Source: Dolomedes plantarius (taxonomy: Eukaryota > Arthropoda > Arachnida > Araneae > Dolomedidae). Taken from it: a stretch of 64,000 nucleotides of DNA. This document shows positions 23,366 through 35,298 of the stretch, in pieces. The notes under the pieces were generated by a model. It was not told the origin of the DNA. It made no database searches and worked only from the letters and a program-made list of their open reading frames with translations. Positions within the stretch are counted from its first letter, which is position 1; each line of letters opens with the position of its first letter. The stretch covers positions 199,922,620 to 199,986,619 of the forward strand of contig OU015492.1 of assembly GCA_907164885.2 (NCBI GenBank), given 5' to 3'. The position numbers and the translations under genes were made by a program.

Positions 23366-23385
23366 TATCGTGGGCGCCAAACTTA
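23366..23385 (-). promoter_or_regulatory. Possible LTR-retrotransposon primer binding site
   Basis: On the minus strand the sequence is TTTGGCGCCCACGATACTGG. TGGCGCCC is the usual start of tRNA-Lys-type primer binding sites in Gypsy-like elements. The neighbouring LTR-like segment appears to be plus-oriented, so the arrangement is inconsistent and the site is uncertain. Confidence 0.2.
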
Positions 23386-23419
23386 TATAACGAGCCACGG
23401 GATGCTGAGCCCACAAAAC

Positions 23420-23945
23420 TGTCCCAGCCAACGAGTGCAGAGTGCAAGGGTTATGTGTCAACGACCTCGTGAAGATTATTTAAGCCACTGTAAGGGTCTG
23501 CGCGTGGCTCTTTCTCTCTGTCTTTGTTACTTCTTTGCTTCTCTCTCGCGTCCCTCTGGCCGTTCCTTGTACGCGAACTGCTTCCGGCAACTCTACTAAG
23601 TAAAGAATGTACTCACAAGCCCTGGTAGAAGAGACCGGTGACATTACTATTGTCTGGGTACGGCCGTAAATCTATCTATGCTTTGCTGAATGCATGTTGA
23701 ATTATATCGTCGAGTTCTTAATAAATAAATTCCATGGATACTGTTCGTGCTTCGCACCTCCTTTCTCTGTGTCCATGAAGGATTCTTCTCTCTATGGTTT
23801 TACCTATCCGATGTCAATTGCTGTCTTCTTCTCGTTATTCTATATCTACAATGTCGTGTATCATCTACGTCTACACTGTCGTCTTTCAACTCCTCTACAT
23901 AGTTTAAAGTTAAAGTTTATTGCGCGCGTAAAGCCGATTTTACTA
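23420..23945 (+). mobile_element. LTR-like segment 1 (probable solo LTR)
   Basis: A GC-richer segment with a TATA-like ATTATTTAAG at about 23475, a C/T-rich stretch after it, and AATAAATAAA at about 23720 as a poly(A) signal. It shows scattered but ordered similarity to the segment at 25982-26635: TTACTTCTTTGCTT versus TTACTTCCTTGCTT, GTACTCACAAGCC versus ATACTCACGCC, and TCTACACTGTCGTCTTTC versus TCTACATTGTCGTGTTTC. No gag, pol or second LTR is present. Ends are approximate; the start was placed at TGTCCCAGCC. Confidence 0.5.
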
Positions 23946-23986
23946 CTTACTTACACACACACACACACAATTATATCTTCTTCTAA

Positions 23987-24171
23987 GGTCCTGTTCACAT
24001 AGGAGTCCGTGCGTTGCGTTAAGGAAAAGATGACATTGAGACGAAAATAAACCAATCATATGCCTCCAAACAATTAGCTATGAAATTTTTAACGCCTATG
24101 ATTGATTTACTTTCGTCTCAACGTCATCTTTTCCTTAACGCAACGCAACGGACTCCTATGTGAACAGGCCC
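23987..24171. mobile_element. Palindromic MITE, 185 bp
   Basis: GGTCCTGTTCACATAGGAGT at the left is answered by the complement of GGGCCTGTTCACATAGGAGT at the right. The inverted arms extend about 80 bp inwards (GCGTTGCGTTAAGGAAAAGA and complement). Only a short centre is unpaired. The flanks TAA and TTA do not give a clear target duplication, so I assign no superfamily. Confidence 0.75.
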
Positions 24172-24463
<292 letters not shown>

Positions 24464-24973
24464 TCTTTCATCGGATAATTTAATCTTTTTATATAATCCT
24501 ATTTTATTATACTCATCTTCGTTTTATTGTCTATGTGCAAGATGAAGGCGTTTAAGTAAGTTGATTTCCAACATCGATGAAGTTAAGATTCATTATTATT
24601 ATATTTTAAATAAATCAATGATACTTACGTCATTGTAATATCTGCAGAATATCCGCATTTCGCACACTGATTGACACTATTATTGCCACGTCACATTTAG
24701 GCACACCGTTGTCATATATTAAATGCCCTGCTGATCGCAGTATTAAGCGTTTGTGACCTGGTCTTTTATGATCTGTGCGGATTTAAACGCAGGCACTATA
24801 ATTATAGTTAACAATACAAAATATTTTCGATAAATACAACTTTAATTACGAATGCTTTTAGATACAAATTTAATATTTAGTTTATTTTTACACTGTATGT
24901 TCCTACATATTTATTGAGATGGTATTTAGAACATAACTATAAAAATAACAGAACTTTATAAAAGAAAAAGGCA

Positions 24974-24978
<5 letters not shown>
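24464..24978. other. AT-rich non-coding DNA
   Basis: No gene recognised. Confidence 0.4.
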
Positions 24979-25015
<37 letters not shown>

Positions 25016-25122
25016 CCAAAATCCTTTTCCAAATGCGTTTTAAATCACTTTAAAATTACTTGGGTGTAAGCAAGCTTCTTTTGTTTTAAGAACAAATTAA
25101 TTGAAAGTATTCTAAATACAAC
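24979..25122. repeat. (AT)n followed by a dispersed repeat, copy 2
   Basis: An AT array (24979-25014) is followed by ACCAAAATCCTTTTCCAAAT through TTTTGTTTTAAGAACAAATT, matching 23210-23336. Confidence 0.7.
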
Positions 25123-25869
25123 TTCTAATATAACTTATAAAATTTTAGTATAAATATGACTTATAAAATTAAAAATGTACGGGGAAAACAATTCGTAATT
25201 TACACCTTTTTACTTCCATGGTATAATGCAAATAACAAAATCCAAAGACTTAATAATTAGACTGTTGGTTGTTTCTCACTTTATGTGACATTATAAGAAA
25301 GATGGCGAGCCTCAAGAGACATTCCTAAGCACTATTTTATTTCTTACATTACAAATAAAGTTCACTCTTTCATAAAGGAGGGGAAATGAAGCCTTCTGCG
25401 CCTTTAGCCATGTCTTCTCTGTTGCTATTTTGTTTACTTCCGTCAGGAAATTGAGGAAACGAAAACAACATTTGTCCCTTATTTATTTCTTTCTCTCGGC
25501 CTTGCCAGTTTCTTTACCTGTGGAAAATTCTGTCATTTGGGGAGCGGGATATTTCGTGTCCTGTTTGTTCAAAAAGTAAGGAGACTTCGAAAGCAGAAGT
25601 AAGAAATGGGAGGAGTGAAAATAGTATATCATTGTTTATGTGCTCACAGCTTGAAAGCTCGGAAAACAATATCTCCACAAATAGCAATTTATTATTTACA
25701 ATAGATAAAAATAGATCTGCTAGGCCTTGCATGTGCGATAATATGCTAGTTATAGCGAGTAATAGCGAGTTAAGCTATAATAGACATGGATTTTTATTAC
25801 CTCATACATTCTAATTAATAATGAAAATAAAAGATAATTAGAATTTTTTGACTTAAATAAATTCCATGG

Positions 25870-25871
<2 letters not shown>
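25123..25871. other. Non-coding DNA
   Basis: No gene supported. Two overlapping short frames on opposite strands near 25514-25814 have no recognisable motif. Confidence 0.4.
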
Positions 25872-25910
<39 letters not shown>

Positions 25911-25917
25911 TATAGAT

Positions 25918-25948
<31 letters not shown>

Positions 25949-25950
25949 TA
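25872..25950. repeat. (AT)n-(GATA)n microsatellite
   Basis: An AT run followed by about nine GATA units. Confidence 0.9.
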
Positions 25951-25981
25951 TATGTAATAATAACGCCCCACTAATATTAAT

Positions 25982-26632
25982 TGTCCTATATCTAACGCAT
26001 ATCTTAATTTTTCCTCAATAAGGCCCAGTCCTATTTCAAAAACGAAATCGTAAATCGAAATAACCTAATATTCTTTTTAACGCATGCGTGGGAGAGTTAT
26101 TTTTAGACTTCCGTAATTTCGATCCCCTTTGAACAAATACCACGTGATCAGGGTCAACCAATTAAAAGAATTCTAAGCCTAGCGGCAAAATCAGAAGTTA
26201 CTCAGTATAAAAAGGTGAGACTGAGCATTTTCGCGCTCTCTACTTCTTTGGCGCTGTTTCTTTACTTCCTTGCTTGCTGTCCGCGTACTGCTCCTAAATA
26301 TATTAGGATGTAATCGTATTCGATACTCACGCCTGGGCAGCTATGGACTGTCCGTTGACGTTATTGTCAAACACCATGTAGTCAGCTTGTGCCAATTCAT
26401 TCAACTATGTATAGCTGTGTATCTTCTCTGAGATGTCTTGAAGTTTGGTTCCACGGAATAAAATATTTCAAGTGTTCATCGTGTTCATGTTCTCTCCTCA
26501 AGTGTTTATGTGTGAATCCATCTCCTGTACCGGTCTATTAGAAGTATTACCACTCTGGCTACGTCTACATTGTCGTGTTTCGAATACTCTCCACAGTTAA
26601 AGTTATTTGTGCGTTCAAATACCTGTTATTCG

Positions 26633-26635
<3 letters not shown>
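25982..26635 (+). mobile_element. LTR-like segment 2 (probable solo LTR)
   Basis: It contains a clear TATA box (CAGTATAAAAAGG at about 26209), a following stretch TTTTCGCGCTCTCTACTTC, and GGAATAAAATATTTCAAG (about 26455) as a poly(A) signal with downstream GT-rich sequence. That is the U3-R-U5 order of an LTR. It is related to the segment at 23420-23945. No internal retroelement genes flank it. It ends at or just before the (AT)n array at 26636. Confidence 0.55.
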
Positions 26636-26680
<45 letters not shown>

Positions 26681-26872
26681 ATTGTTCGGTGTGTAAGTAT
26701 GTTTATTGGTTAGATCATACTTATAAAAAGCAATCCATTGTTTTTTGATAGTATCGACGCCGCTGATGAAGAAATGCTGTCTAATACCTTTTAAATTATT
26801 TTCCTTTCATGTTTTTGTCTCACGCTGCATAGTGTAGTATGTCTTATGCTGGATTTTCACTATGAACTCTTT

Positions 26873-26921
<49 letters not shown>
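26636..26921. repeat. Two (AT)n arrays
   Basis: AT arrays occupy about 26636-26677 and 26874-26921, separated by unassigned sequence of about 195 bp. Confidence 0.85.
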
Positions 26922-26924
<3 letters not shown>

Positions 26925-27861
26925 GGTGGTTATCAAGAGAATGGAAACATTAAGAAACATGAAAACCTTTATTAGTAAGACGCAGAATCAATTTTGTCTT
27001 TTAATACCACCTGATTAACCTTGGAATGGGATGATACAAGACATGAATAGTGGTTAAGAATATGTTATACGATTCGTCAGGGATAGATCACGAAATTTCC
27101 TGCAGAAATGCTGTCGTGGATAACGATACCTAGCTCTATCCCCTTATACAGATCACAGTGGTTGGATGATTTATAGTCGTGGGGGATTGTACAGGGAAGA
27201 TGAGATATTTGACTTCAGCGCGCGATCTTAGTTAATCCCCGGAAAACCACGACGTGGACACGTGAACTGCACGAGTCTAAATTAGTCCAATTAAAAACAA
27301 TTTCGACCCCCTGGTGTCAAGATCACCAAACAGTCATTTATTATTTGTCTGAACAGAAGACTTTTATCTCTTCTATGTCAGAACCAAACAACGCCAGAAG
27401 TCCGGTGGTCATGACGGCTCTTCTTCTAACTTAACTCATGCAAGCACTGCTGTTTTCCCGTCCCGTCTTGTTGCAGACGTCCCATCTTCACTGATATTAT
27501 GTAAGGCCACCGCTCTTCTCTTCGCATCTAACTCTCCTTGCTGTCAAATCTGCTGTCCGCGGACGCCAGAAGTCTGGTTGTCAGGACGGCTCTTCTTCTA
27601 ACTTAACTCTGTCATGTAAGCAGCTCTCCGCGTCCCGTCCTGTTGCATGGACGCCGGTCAAGTCTAGTGGCACTGCAGCTAATGCTGCAGCTAATGATAA
27701 ATAAAACACGCCTTGTAATTTATTTTTCTCTTCTCTTATCTTGCTCCATGTCTGTGCCCTTCTCATCACGTGTGTGCTTTTTTCTCATGAGCCAGCGTCC
27801 GACTGCATCTGTCTAATAAGTTGTCCAATAGGATACGCAATTCATTCCCATTGTGATTTGT

Positions 27862-27863
<2 letters not shown>
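26922..27863. repeat. GC-richer unassigned block with an internal duplication
   Basis: CGCCAGAAGTCCGGTGGTCA at about 27391 recurs as CGCCAGAAGTCTGGTTGTCA at about 27565, each followed by GACGGCTCTTCTTCTAACTT. The related pair CCCGTCCCGTCTTGTTGCA and GCGTCCCGTCCTGTTGCA follows both. So about 173 bp are duplicated in tandem. AATAAATAAAACAC at about 27699 could be a poly(A) signal. The composition suggests a retroelement LTR or UTR, but no coding motif is seen. Confidence 0.45.
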
Positions 27864-27938
<75 letters not shown>

Positions 27939-27947
27939 TTATATTTA
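27864..27947. repeat. (AT)n-(ATTTAT)n microsatellite
   Basis: A long AT run ending in a few ATATTT units. Confidence 0.9.
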
Positions 27948-29108
27948 TTCTGTTCATTAAAATTGCAACACCAACATATTAAGTGACAGCAGTAAAATTT
28001 ATTTGAGCGATTTTATGTGGTAAATTGTTTATATAACTAAAATTCAAATCTCTAAGTTAAACGGAACATGCTAAGATCCCTATTTTGTGCGCCCCCCCCC
28101 CTTATCAGTTAAAACTGGTAGGACACGGCAGTGCATTTATTAGAAAATTATATATACGGCACCGTTGACCAAGCCGTTGAAAGTATCAATAAACTCATCC
28201 TACCTATACGATATATCTTCTAGGTAAACGCGGAAAAATCAATCCAACACTAGAAAATTTCCCAATACCTTTTAACTCTTCCACTATTTCTAATCATATA
28301 AATGTGTTTGCACTTACCTCGAATTTCTGTACTTCGAACTATTTACATCTTCACTGGTAGAAAGAAAAGATGTGATAGGAATGATAGGAGTAAGGAATTC
28401 AGCTATACTGTGTTTGTACCCTTTTATTCTATCCGCCATTAGAACAGGTTCGAATCACGTTACTTTAAAACCAAATGTTCGAAATGAACCGGGTACTTAT
28501 GGTATAGCTATTAGATCTTTTCTCATATATCATGGTGAAGGGACGGACTTTTGTATTTCGAAAACACCTTTATATACCATATTCTTACATGTTAAGTTCT
28601 TTCCTCGATTCCGTCTGTTAAGTTTATGCTAGCGTGATTTTCATGGACTTTCGCTTGACGCCTCATAATTTATGGTGTGTATTATCCGGTATTTAAACTG
28701 TAAAACACATTGCTCATCTATGTTCTCAAAATATATATATTGGAACGACACAATTCATTGATACTCCAGAGAAGATTAAAAGGGTTTATACTGGGTTTAA
28801 CACTAAAATAAAATCGGAGGAATTATGTCACCATCGCAAGTTAAAAGTTTACCTTTCACCCCCACACAATGTCTTTTTTTTTAAAAAATCTTCGAACGAT
28901 TGATTACGCTACTCTTTACTTAGAATATAAAAGATATAATCTGACCTTTGACAGGTTAATAACGGCTTATTTCGGATTTATCCCTATATACCTCACAGTT
29001 TTAATGAAAAAAATCCCTTGTAAAATTGCCAATTCATTTAACATTGGTTATTTTAACCTTTTCCTTACAGGTTAGGATAGTATGTATCCCAAGAATACGG
29101 GCCCAAGA
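27948..29108. other. Non-coding DNA
   Basis: No gene supported. An 86-codon plus-strand frame at 28372-28632 lacks recognisable motifs. A lone B-box-like GGTTCGAATCAC at about 28447 has no matching A box or stems. Confidence 0.4.
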
Positions 29109-29125
29109 ATGAATGAATAAATATA

Positions 29126-29131
29126 TATATA

Positions 29132-29172
<41 letters not shown>

Positions 29173-29200
29173 ATGATATGGATGTCCACTCCGGACATTT

Positions 29201-29252
<52 letters not shown>
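29126..29252. repeat. Two (AT)n arrays
   Basis: AT arrays at about 29126-29169 and 29203-29252 enclose a short unique piece with ATGTCCACTCCGGACAT, itself a small palindrome. Confidence 0.85.
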
Positions 29253-29253
<1 letters not shown>

Positions 29254-31663
29254 CTTAACGGCTGTTCTTACAAGGGGTATGGAATTCCCCGTTCTAAAGA
29301 GGGAATCGGAAAAATGGGCCCCGTAAGCTAAAGGTGAAGTAACATAATATACAAAAGTTTGTCAACTTCATAAGGAAAGTAATTTATTAGTTTTGCAATT
29401 ACAAAGTAAATTACTTGATATTTCAGATCCATGAGAATGCATCCAAAACAGTTAGCTCTAGCACTAATCTGATATGAAATTAATATTGATTTCGGAAAGA
29501 ACCGTCTTTTTGTTTTATTTCGTTTCCGATGCTTTTTAAGTCTTAATGAAAAAGTCCCGTTCAACTACCTTCTCTCCCCTTGTGCTTTCTCTTAAGATCG
29601 CAAGCCATCCGTCCGTAAGAGGTCACATTTTCTACTTCGGAAAACATGTCTTGCGTATGTTGAGGTTGTTATTTCTTAATCGAAAGGTTGAGGGGAAAAA
29701 AATATAACAAAAACTTCGTTTTCAGATGAGGGGAAATTTTCTGACGTTGAAACGATAATAATTTGGAAGGATGAAAAAAAATTTTCACCTCTTTTTATCC
29801 TTAAGCTTGAACTAGACTTAAACGTGTAAATAATAAATTGAAATTATTGATTAAACCTTTTGCAGTTTTTTTCTTTGAATAGAGAAATTGTATAAAATTT
29901 CAAAAAACTAGAATGACAAATTTTAGCCTTCTCATACAGTATTACTAAATAAACGAGCAGACAATAATATTGAAATATTGTCCTAATATTGCTTTTTGCA
30001 AATAATTCTCTTTCCAAATATATACATGTTATACGTTTTATAACACATTTATACTTCTTAAATTAATAAATATATAAACCCGTCTCGTTGCTCTTTCTTC
30101 AGCGGTTTATTGTGGCTTTGCATTTTCATAATGATTTACTCCGTGCCTGAGAACGCGTTCGTGGATAAAATTGAACTAGTTGGTATCAATCAAAACGTGA
30201 CGTCTAGATAGTAAATAAATGCACTAATACACAAATTATTCTTAACACATCATTGTCGAATGCCGAAAATCAGAATAATGCGCAGAAATAAATTAATGTG
30301 TTTAGATACTCACTAAGCACGAGCCCGCTTAAAGCCAGATTAAAAAATGTCACTGAGCATACACAGAAAATAATTTTTTTAATTGTAAATTATCGGTAAT
30401 TAAACAACGTGAAATAAACCATTTACATCAGGTTTAATCTTATATTTAAGAAGCATAATTATCATAAAAATAAAAATGGCAGAGGTAGATGTAGAGAGTC
30501 TCCTCAGAATAAACGTGTTTATCATTAAAACATGTCACTGAACATGCGCAGAAACAGTGCGTTTCTCAAGTCAGATTTAAACATGCCACTGAACATACGC
30601 AGAAATCAATTTTAAATTGCTAATTATCACTAATTAATAGCAATTGCGGTGACAAAAACCAAATTTGACAAATCTTCAGATTACAATATTTCGTGTAAGG
30701 CTAAAATGAAGAAAATGGATGCAGTAGTTTTCTGTCACGGACTGCCCCAAAGGTCAGCTTAGCAACTTAAATATATAGATATAAATTAAATATGTATAAT
30801 TATTCCCTGAACTTTCTGTTATCATAAATTACAGATAAAATTTTCTTAAAAACACTGTATGACGAATGTAACACATGTCACATGTGCATAAATATATATT
30901 AAAAAAAACTACTAGAATTATAAATGTGACCCAGTATTAGCATAATTAAAAACGATCTATGTATTTCAGCAATAAAAAATTTACCATGGATTCTCCTTAA
31001 ATATGGTTTATTTATGCTTTATCTACCGTAACCTTTTTAGGCGAGACTTGTTTGAGACTTAATAGAAATGGATTCAGAGCCTCAAATACATGGCATTTTA
31101 GCATTTCCAAAAGCCATAAAGCATTTACTTATGGTGTAATTATATGTTCACATATTATGCTACAATTTTATAATTCTTATTATAACTCTTAATAACAGAC
31201 ATAATTAAAATGTAATTTTAGAAATAAAATTATTACCCAAACCCCTGTGGTAAGTGAGTTCATTGTTATATTAAAAGAAATTGTTCAGATTTCAGGATCC
31301 GGTTTCAAATAAATTCTTTAAATGAACCGATTATATTTATGTAGGAAGAAGCTGATCTGTTCATTAGTTCTGACGACCAAATATCAAGTTTAGAACAGAC
31401 ACTAAAAAAGTTCAGTCTGGTCGAGAATTTTATTTCCTTCTTTCCCTCTCAACTTGTGGTGTTTTTACAGCTGTTGCTACAATGTCTGCGGGGTGTTTTA
31501 TAAGGTATACGACCAGATAAAATCGGTGACAGTGTTTGGAATTTGAACACGTATATTTCTAGAATTGCTTCTCAAGTTATGGATAATTATATTTGAAATT
31601 TGATTGATTTTAAAATTTCAAAACTTTTAAAGTAAAACCTCTATACTTCAGATTATGTATGTA
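29253..31663. other. AT-rich non-coding DNA with a three-fold local repeat
   Basis: No gene supported. A motif of the form ATGTCACTGAACATGCGCAG occurs three times (about 30348, 30530 and 30583), the first and third followed by similar TTTTAAATTGC/TAATTATC sequence. It looks like a decayed local duplication. Confidence 0.45.
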
Positions 31664-31693
31664 CTAGATTTATTATTCGGCTTCGCTCGGGAT
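31664..31693 (-). mobile_element. Second Helitron-like 3' terminus
   Basis: On the minus strand TCCCGAGCGAAGCCGAA is followed about 9 nt later by CTAG and T. The hairpin-like GC motif near a terminal CTAG resembles the terminus at 17054. The other end is not located. Confidence 0.35.
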
Positions 31694-31951
31694 TCAGTTT
31701 CTGTTATTATTTTTTTTCAATGATTAACCTCATGTTATGTTGTTCTAAAGTTATAACAACTCTTAAACAATTTAATTTCATATTTCAGTAATAAAAAATT
31801 CATAATGTTTGAATAGATTCAGAACACATTCAATATTAAAACACAGCAAATCTGATAATTATTACAGAAAAAGTATATACACATTACATGATCGGAATTC
31901 TTTCTGAAAACTAAATCGTCTGCTATGTTTCAATGTCACTTCAGTTATATA

Positions 31952-33632
31952 GGGGAGAGTAGTACACAGTGAGACAAATTACAAAACATTAATTAAGAGC
32001 TAAATACAATCGACTGCAGAAATTTAGCTATTGGATGTTTAAATCTGTTTTATTGGCAAAATCTTTCACACAAAATTAATTAACACATATAAATAGAAAC
32101 CATAAATAATTAACGTTAAAATAATATCAGCGTTCGTCTCACTGTGTACCACACCTCGTACACAGTGAGACATTGCTAATTTATTTATTTAAAAAATATA
32201 TTGTCTTAATATTAAACACAAACAATGCTTCATTATACACAAGTTTACATGAAGCAATCCATTGTTAATCTTTGAAAAGTTACAGAACATTTATAAGGTC
32301 AAGTCGCACTTTAAAACGGACATATATGGACAATCTTTTTGTTTTCATGGGCATTGGCTGAGGCAGAACCATGACAATATCCAGTTTATTTACAGAGGCC
32401 AATCCGGAACGTTTGGCATTACAAAGGCATTATATTTCTCATTTTTGCGTAGATAAGTGACTTGAAAATCACTATCCTCGTCCATCTCTGACAAATTTTT
32501 CCCAATGTAGAACACATGATTTGGGAAACGCACAAGTACATAATCATCAACATGAACATCAGGCACTACTTTCGGAAAGTGAAAATTTTCTTTATTCTCT
32601 TCATAACTTGAAGAGTCATCCAGCACCATTTCAGTTTCTTCATCATAAGAACTATCAACATCTTTACAACTACGGCGTGTTGGTTTTTTATCCAAAGCAA
32701 GCTTTTGGAAAACTTATTTTCCCTCTTAATCTGGAGCTGTCTCTACTTTTCAACTTTCTCAACTAACAGGGCTATACAACGTTTGAAAGGGGACACTTTC
32801 CTTTTTAGCTGCTTTTCAAATGGAGTACTTTTCTTGTAGGACTAATTTCACAGCTGGAGCCATCTGTTCTTCTCCAGTTGTTCCAATTTTCCTTAGCAAA
32901 TTCTTAGGCCGTACCATCATAACTCTGAAAAAAAAACATGTTTAGAACCAGAAAATATTTAAATAACATTATTAATGATAGTCTCGGTTCTGTGTATCTA
33001 TACAACAATACAAGCTAATATGTTATATCACAAGTTACAATGTTAAGATGTGAAATTCATTATATTGTGTAATAGCAAAATCTTAGTAATTGAAAATTGA
33101 GTTGATAAAAAATAAGAACATTTTTAATGCTAAATACATTATATTTCAGTAACGTCACATTACAGTAATATTTAATGCACATTGCTATTATGGAATAAAT
33201 ATAGTTATCATGGTACGCAGTGAGACTTGTTTCACTCTGTACCAGTGTTCTATGTGTCACTGTGTACCATTTCACTTTGTTAAAAAAATATGGCTAAATA
33301 TCCCTTCCATTGTTTTTCTTTAGTTAAATCCTTGGTATTAAGTGGAGAAATAGTGCAGCATATATACAATATTCAATCCAAAGTAATAGGTATAATTAAA
33401 CTGAAGTTATATGACATATAACAGAGATAAATAACTTACTTTTAGGTTCAAAAAATCACTTTCGTTTCGTAGCTTCCAACAGAACGAACATCCACGCTTG
33501 AAATGTGGGCGGCAATTACTCCAAACAAAACGTCACTGTACAGCCTGAGATCTAGCGGCAGAAACATAAACTTCATTATAAAAGCTTCTCTGTTTCACTG
33601 TGTACCCTGTCTCACTGTGTACTACTATCCCC
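31952..33632 (-). mobile_element. Pogo-like DNA transposon with subterminal repeats
   Basis: The ends GGGGAGAGTAGTACACAGTG and the complement of GGGGATAGTAGTACACAGTG match over about 25 bp, with TA outside at 31950-31951 and 33633-33634. The core motif GTACACAGTGAGAC recurs, often inverted, at about 32138, 32160, 33210, 33225, 33255 and 33594 as well as at both tips. Such clusters are usually transposase binding sites. Only the 3' part of a transposase gene remains on the minus strand, so the copy is non-autonomous. Confidence 0.8.
32290..32924 (-). pseudogene. Pogo-like transposase, last exon remnant
   Basis: A minus-strand acceptor (a run of T then CAG at 32927-32925) opens a frame reading VMMVRPKNLLRKIGTTGEEQ and MAPAVKLVLQEKYS, then breaks. 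An intact 101-codon frame (32695-32390) contains DVHVDDYVLVRF, VFYIGKNLSEMDEDSDFQV and TYLRKNEKYNAFVMP. A further piece near 32375-32290 reads LPQPMPMKTKRLSIYVRF. I recognise the V-L-V-R-F...Y-I-G...F-L-R-K...F-x-x-P pattern as the small C-terminal domain of many arthropod pogo-like transposases; its role is not known to me. The catalytic DDE core is absent. Confidence 0.6.
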
Positions 33633-33746
33633 TAAATCATCGAGCCAAGGCTAAACGCACGTGTTTCTAGTTAAGTGAACGTGTCCTTCAGTATATTTGA
33701 GTTTGATCGGGTAGTTTGGGTTAGTTTTAATGCATATATATATATA

Positions 33747-34518
33747 CAAGGTGGGCCCATAAAGTAACCGGACAATTTTTTATAAATAAGAAAAATATAA
33801 CCCACCTTCATATAAATTAATCTCCTTCAAAATAATCTCAAAAAGACTCTATACAATTTTTCCACCGTTTCTTCAAGTCATCGAAACACTGTTTATAGGC
33901 GTCAGAAGTAACCGTTCGCAAAATACGCGTAACATTTGATTTGATATTCGAGACGTTTTCAAATCTCTGTTCTTTCATGGATTTTGCATTTTTTTTTTAT
34001 TACAAAGGACTTATTCACAACAAATTTTTTCCTGAAAATAAAACAATTAATCAGTATTTTTACAAGGAGATGCTTTTTCGATTAAGAAACAGGATAAGGC
34101 GAGTTAGGAAGGAACTGTTTGATTCTGGGCAATGGTTTGTTTTACACGATAATGCTTGGCCCCCTACAGCAATTCTTAACAACAATACCTTGATAAGCAT
34201 TCAGTTACAGGGATGAATCACCCACCATATTCTCCCGACTTAAAGCCAGCTGATTTTTTCCTTTTTTTCCGAAGCATAAGATGGCTATGATAGGACAAAG
34301 ATTTCAAAACGTCTCGAATATTAAATCAAATGTTACGCGTATTTTGCGAACGGTTACTTTCGCCGCCTATAAACAGTGTTTCGATGACTTGAAGAAACGT
34401 TGGAAAAATTGTATAGACTCATTTAGTGATTGTTTTGAAGGAGATAAATTTATTTGAAGGTGAGTAATATTTTTCTTATTTATAAAACATTGCCCGGTTA
34501 CTTTATGGGCGCACCTTG
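33747..34518 (+). mobile_element. Fold-back mariner element, third copy type
   Basis: The ends CAAGGTGGGCCCATAAAGTA and the complement of CAAGGTGCGCCCATAAAGTA are preceded at the left by (TA)n and followed at the right by TT. Inverted similarity goes far beyond the tips: GATTTGATATTCGAGACG (33937-33954) is inverted at about 34307-34324, with match continuing to about 33980 and 34282. Arms are thus about 230 bp around a 300-bp centre carrying transposase sequence. Confidence 0.75.
33965..34300 (+). pseudogene. Mariner transposase, central and C-terminal fragment
   Basis: The frame to 34215 reads YYKGLIHNKFFPENKTINQY, FYKEMLFRLRNRIRRVRKEL and WFVLHDNAWPP, the mariner region running into the second catalytic D. 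After a frameshift the next frame gives NHPPYSPDLKPADFFLFF with the third D. The N-terminal DNA-binding part is missing and the remaining frame is broken, so this is a dead gene. Confidence 0.8.
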
Positions 34519-35269
34519 TTTATGTATATATTAGTTGTATACTTTAGATGAGAATAAGCTTCCTTATTTTCACTCGTAAAGGAATATGCCTGAGGAAATT
34601 ATACATCAAACCTTTGTATGTAGCATATTACTTCTGTAATTATGAAACACCTAACGCAGAGCAGCTGAGCTAAAAATTAATGTGAGAAGCTACAATCAAA
34701 CTACGTATATTTTGCAATTCTACAATTTATAACATTAAGCTCATTCTTAAAACTATACTGAGAAAACCTACAATGCTAAGCATATTATAATTGTAAAGAC
34801 AATAACAGGATTTCCCAGTATTTTCCTTTGGGAGATCCCAGAACAAACAATGGAGAATGGAATATTCTCGCAAGTTTAATTAGGCCATTCAATCTTCTCA
34901 ATGCATAACCGAAAGAGTCGAAAAAGTTGACTAGAAACGGTTATCTTTCTCACTACTTGGAACAAAAGATAATAATGTATTCGCATAAATGGAGAGGAAT
35001 CATGTAATAAAACCCCTAATATAAAATTAACACTCGAACATTCCTATTATGTTATCTCGGACAGAAAAAAACAAACATGATTATAAAAATTTAAGTGTTA
35101 AAGGTTACGAATATATATTCGTTAAATTATTTTTTTTTGCTTGTAAATATTTATTTTGGGAGGAAAGAAAAACTTGTATTGTTTATTCTAAGCATAAATC
35201 ACACATTTATGCCTAAACAATGTATGTAATGTATTTTAGTTTTTTTCTCTATTTTAAAACAACCACCCC
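34519..35269. other. AT-rich non-coding DNA
   Basis: No gene recognised. Confidence 0.45.
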
Positions 35270-35298
35270 CATTGAAACATGTTGCCCATGTTTCAATG
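35270..35298. repeat. Perfect 12-bp hairpin
   Basis: CATTGAAACATG and CATGTTTCAATG are exact complements around a 5-nt loop (TTGCC). It lies at the left edge of an LTR-like segment and has no poly-T that would make it a polymerase III terminator. Confidence 0.8.

Noticed and set aside
23694..24002. 102-codon plus-strand frame
   Set aside because: It lies in an LTR-like region with a poly(A) signal and continues into a CA repeat; no protein motif.
28440..28465. Perfect B-box-like GGTTCGAATC as a possible tRNA gene
   Set aside because: No A box at the right distance and no acceptor, D or anticodon stems could be formed.
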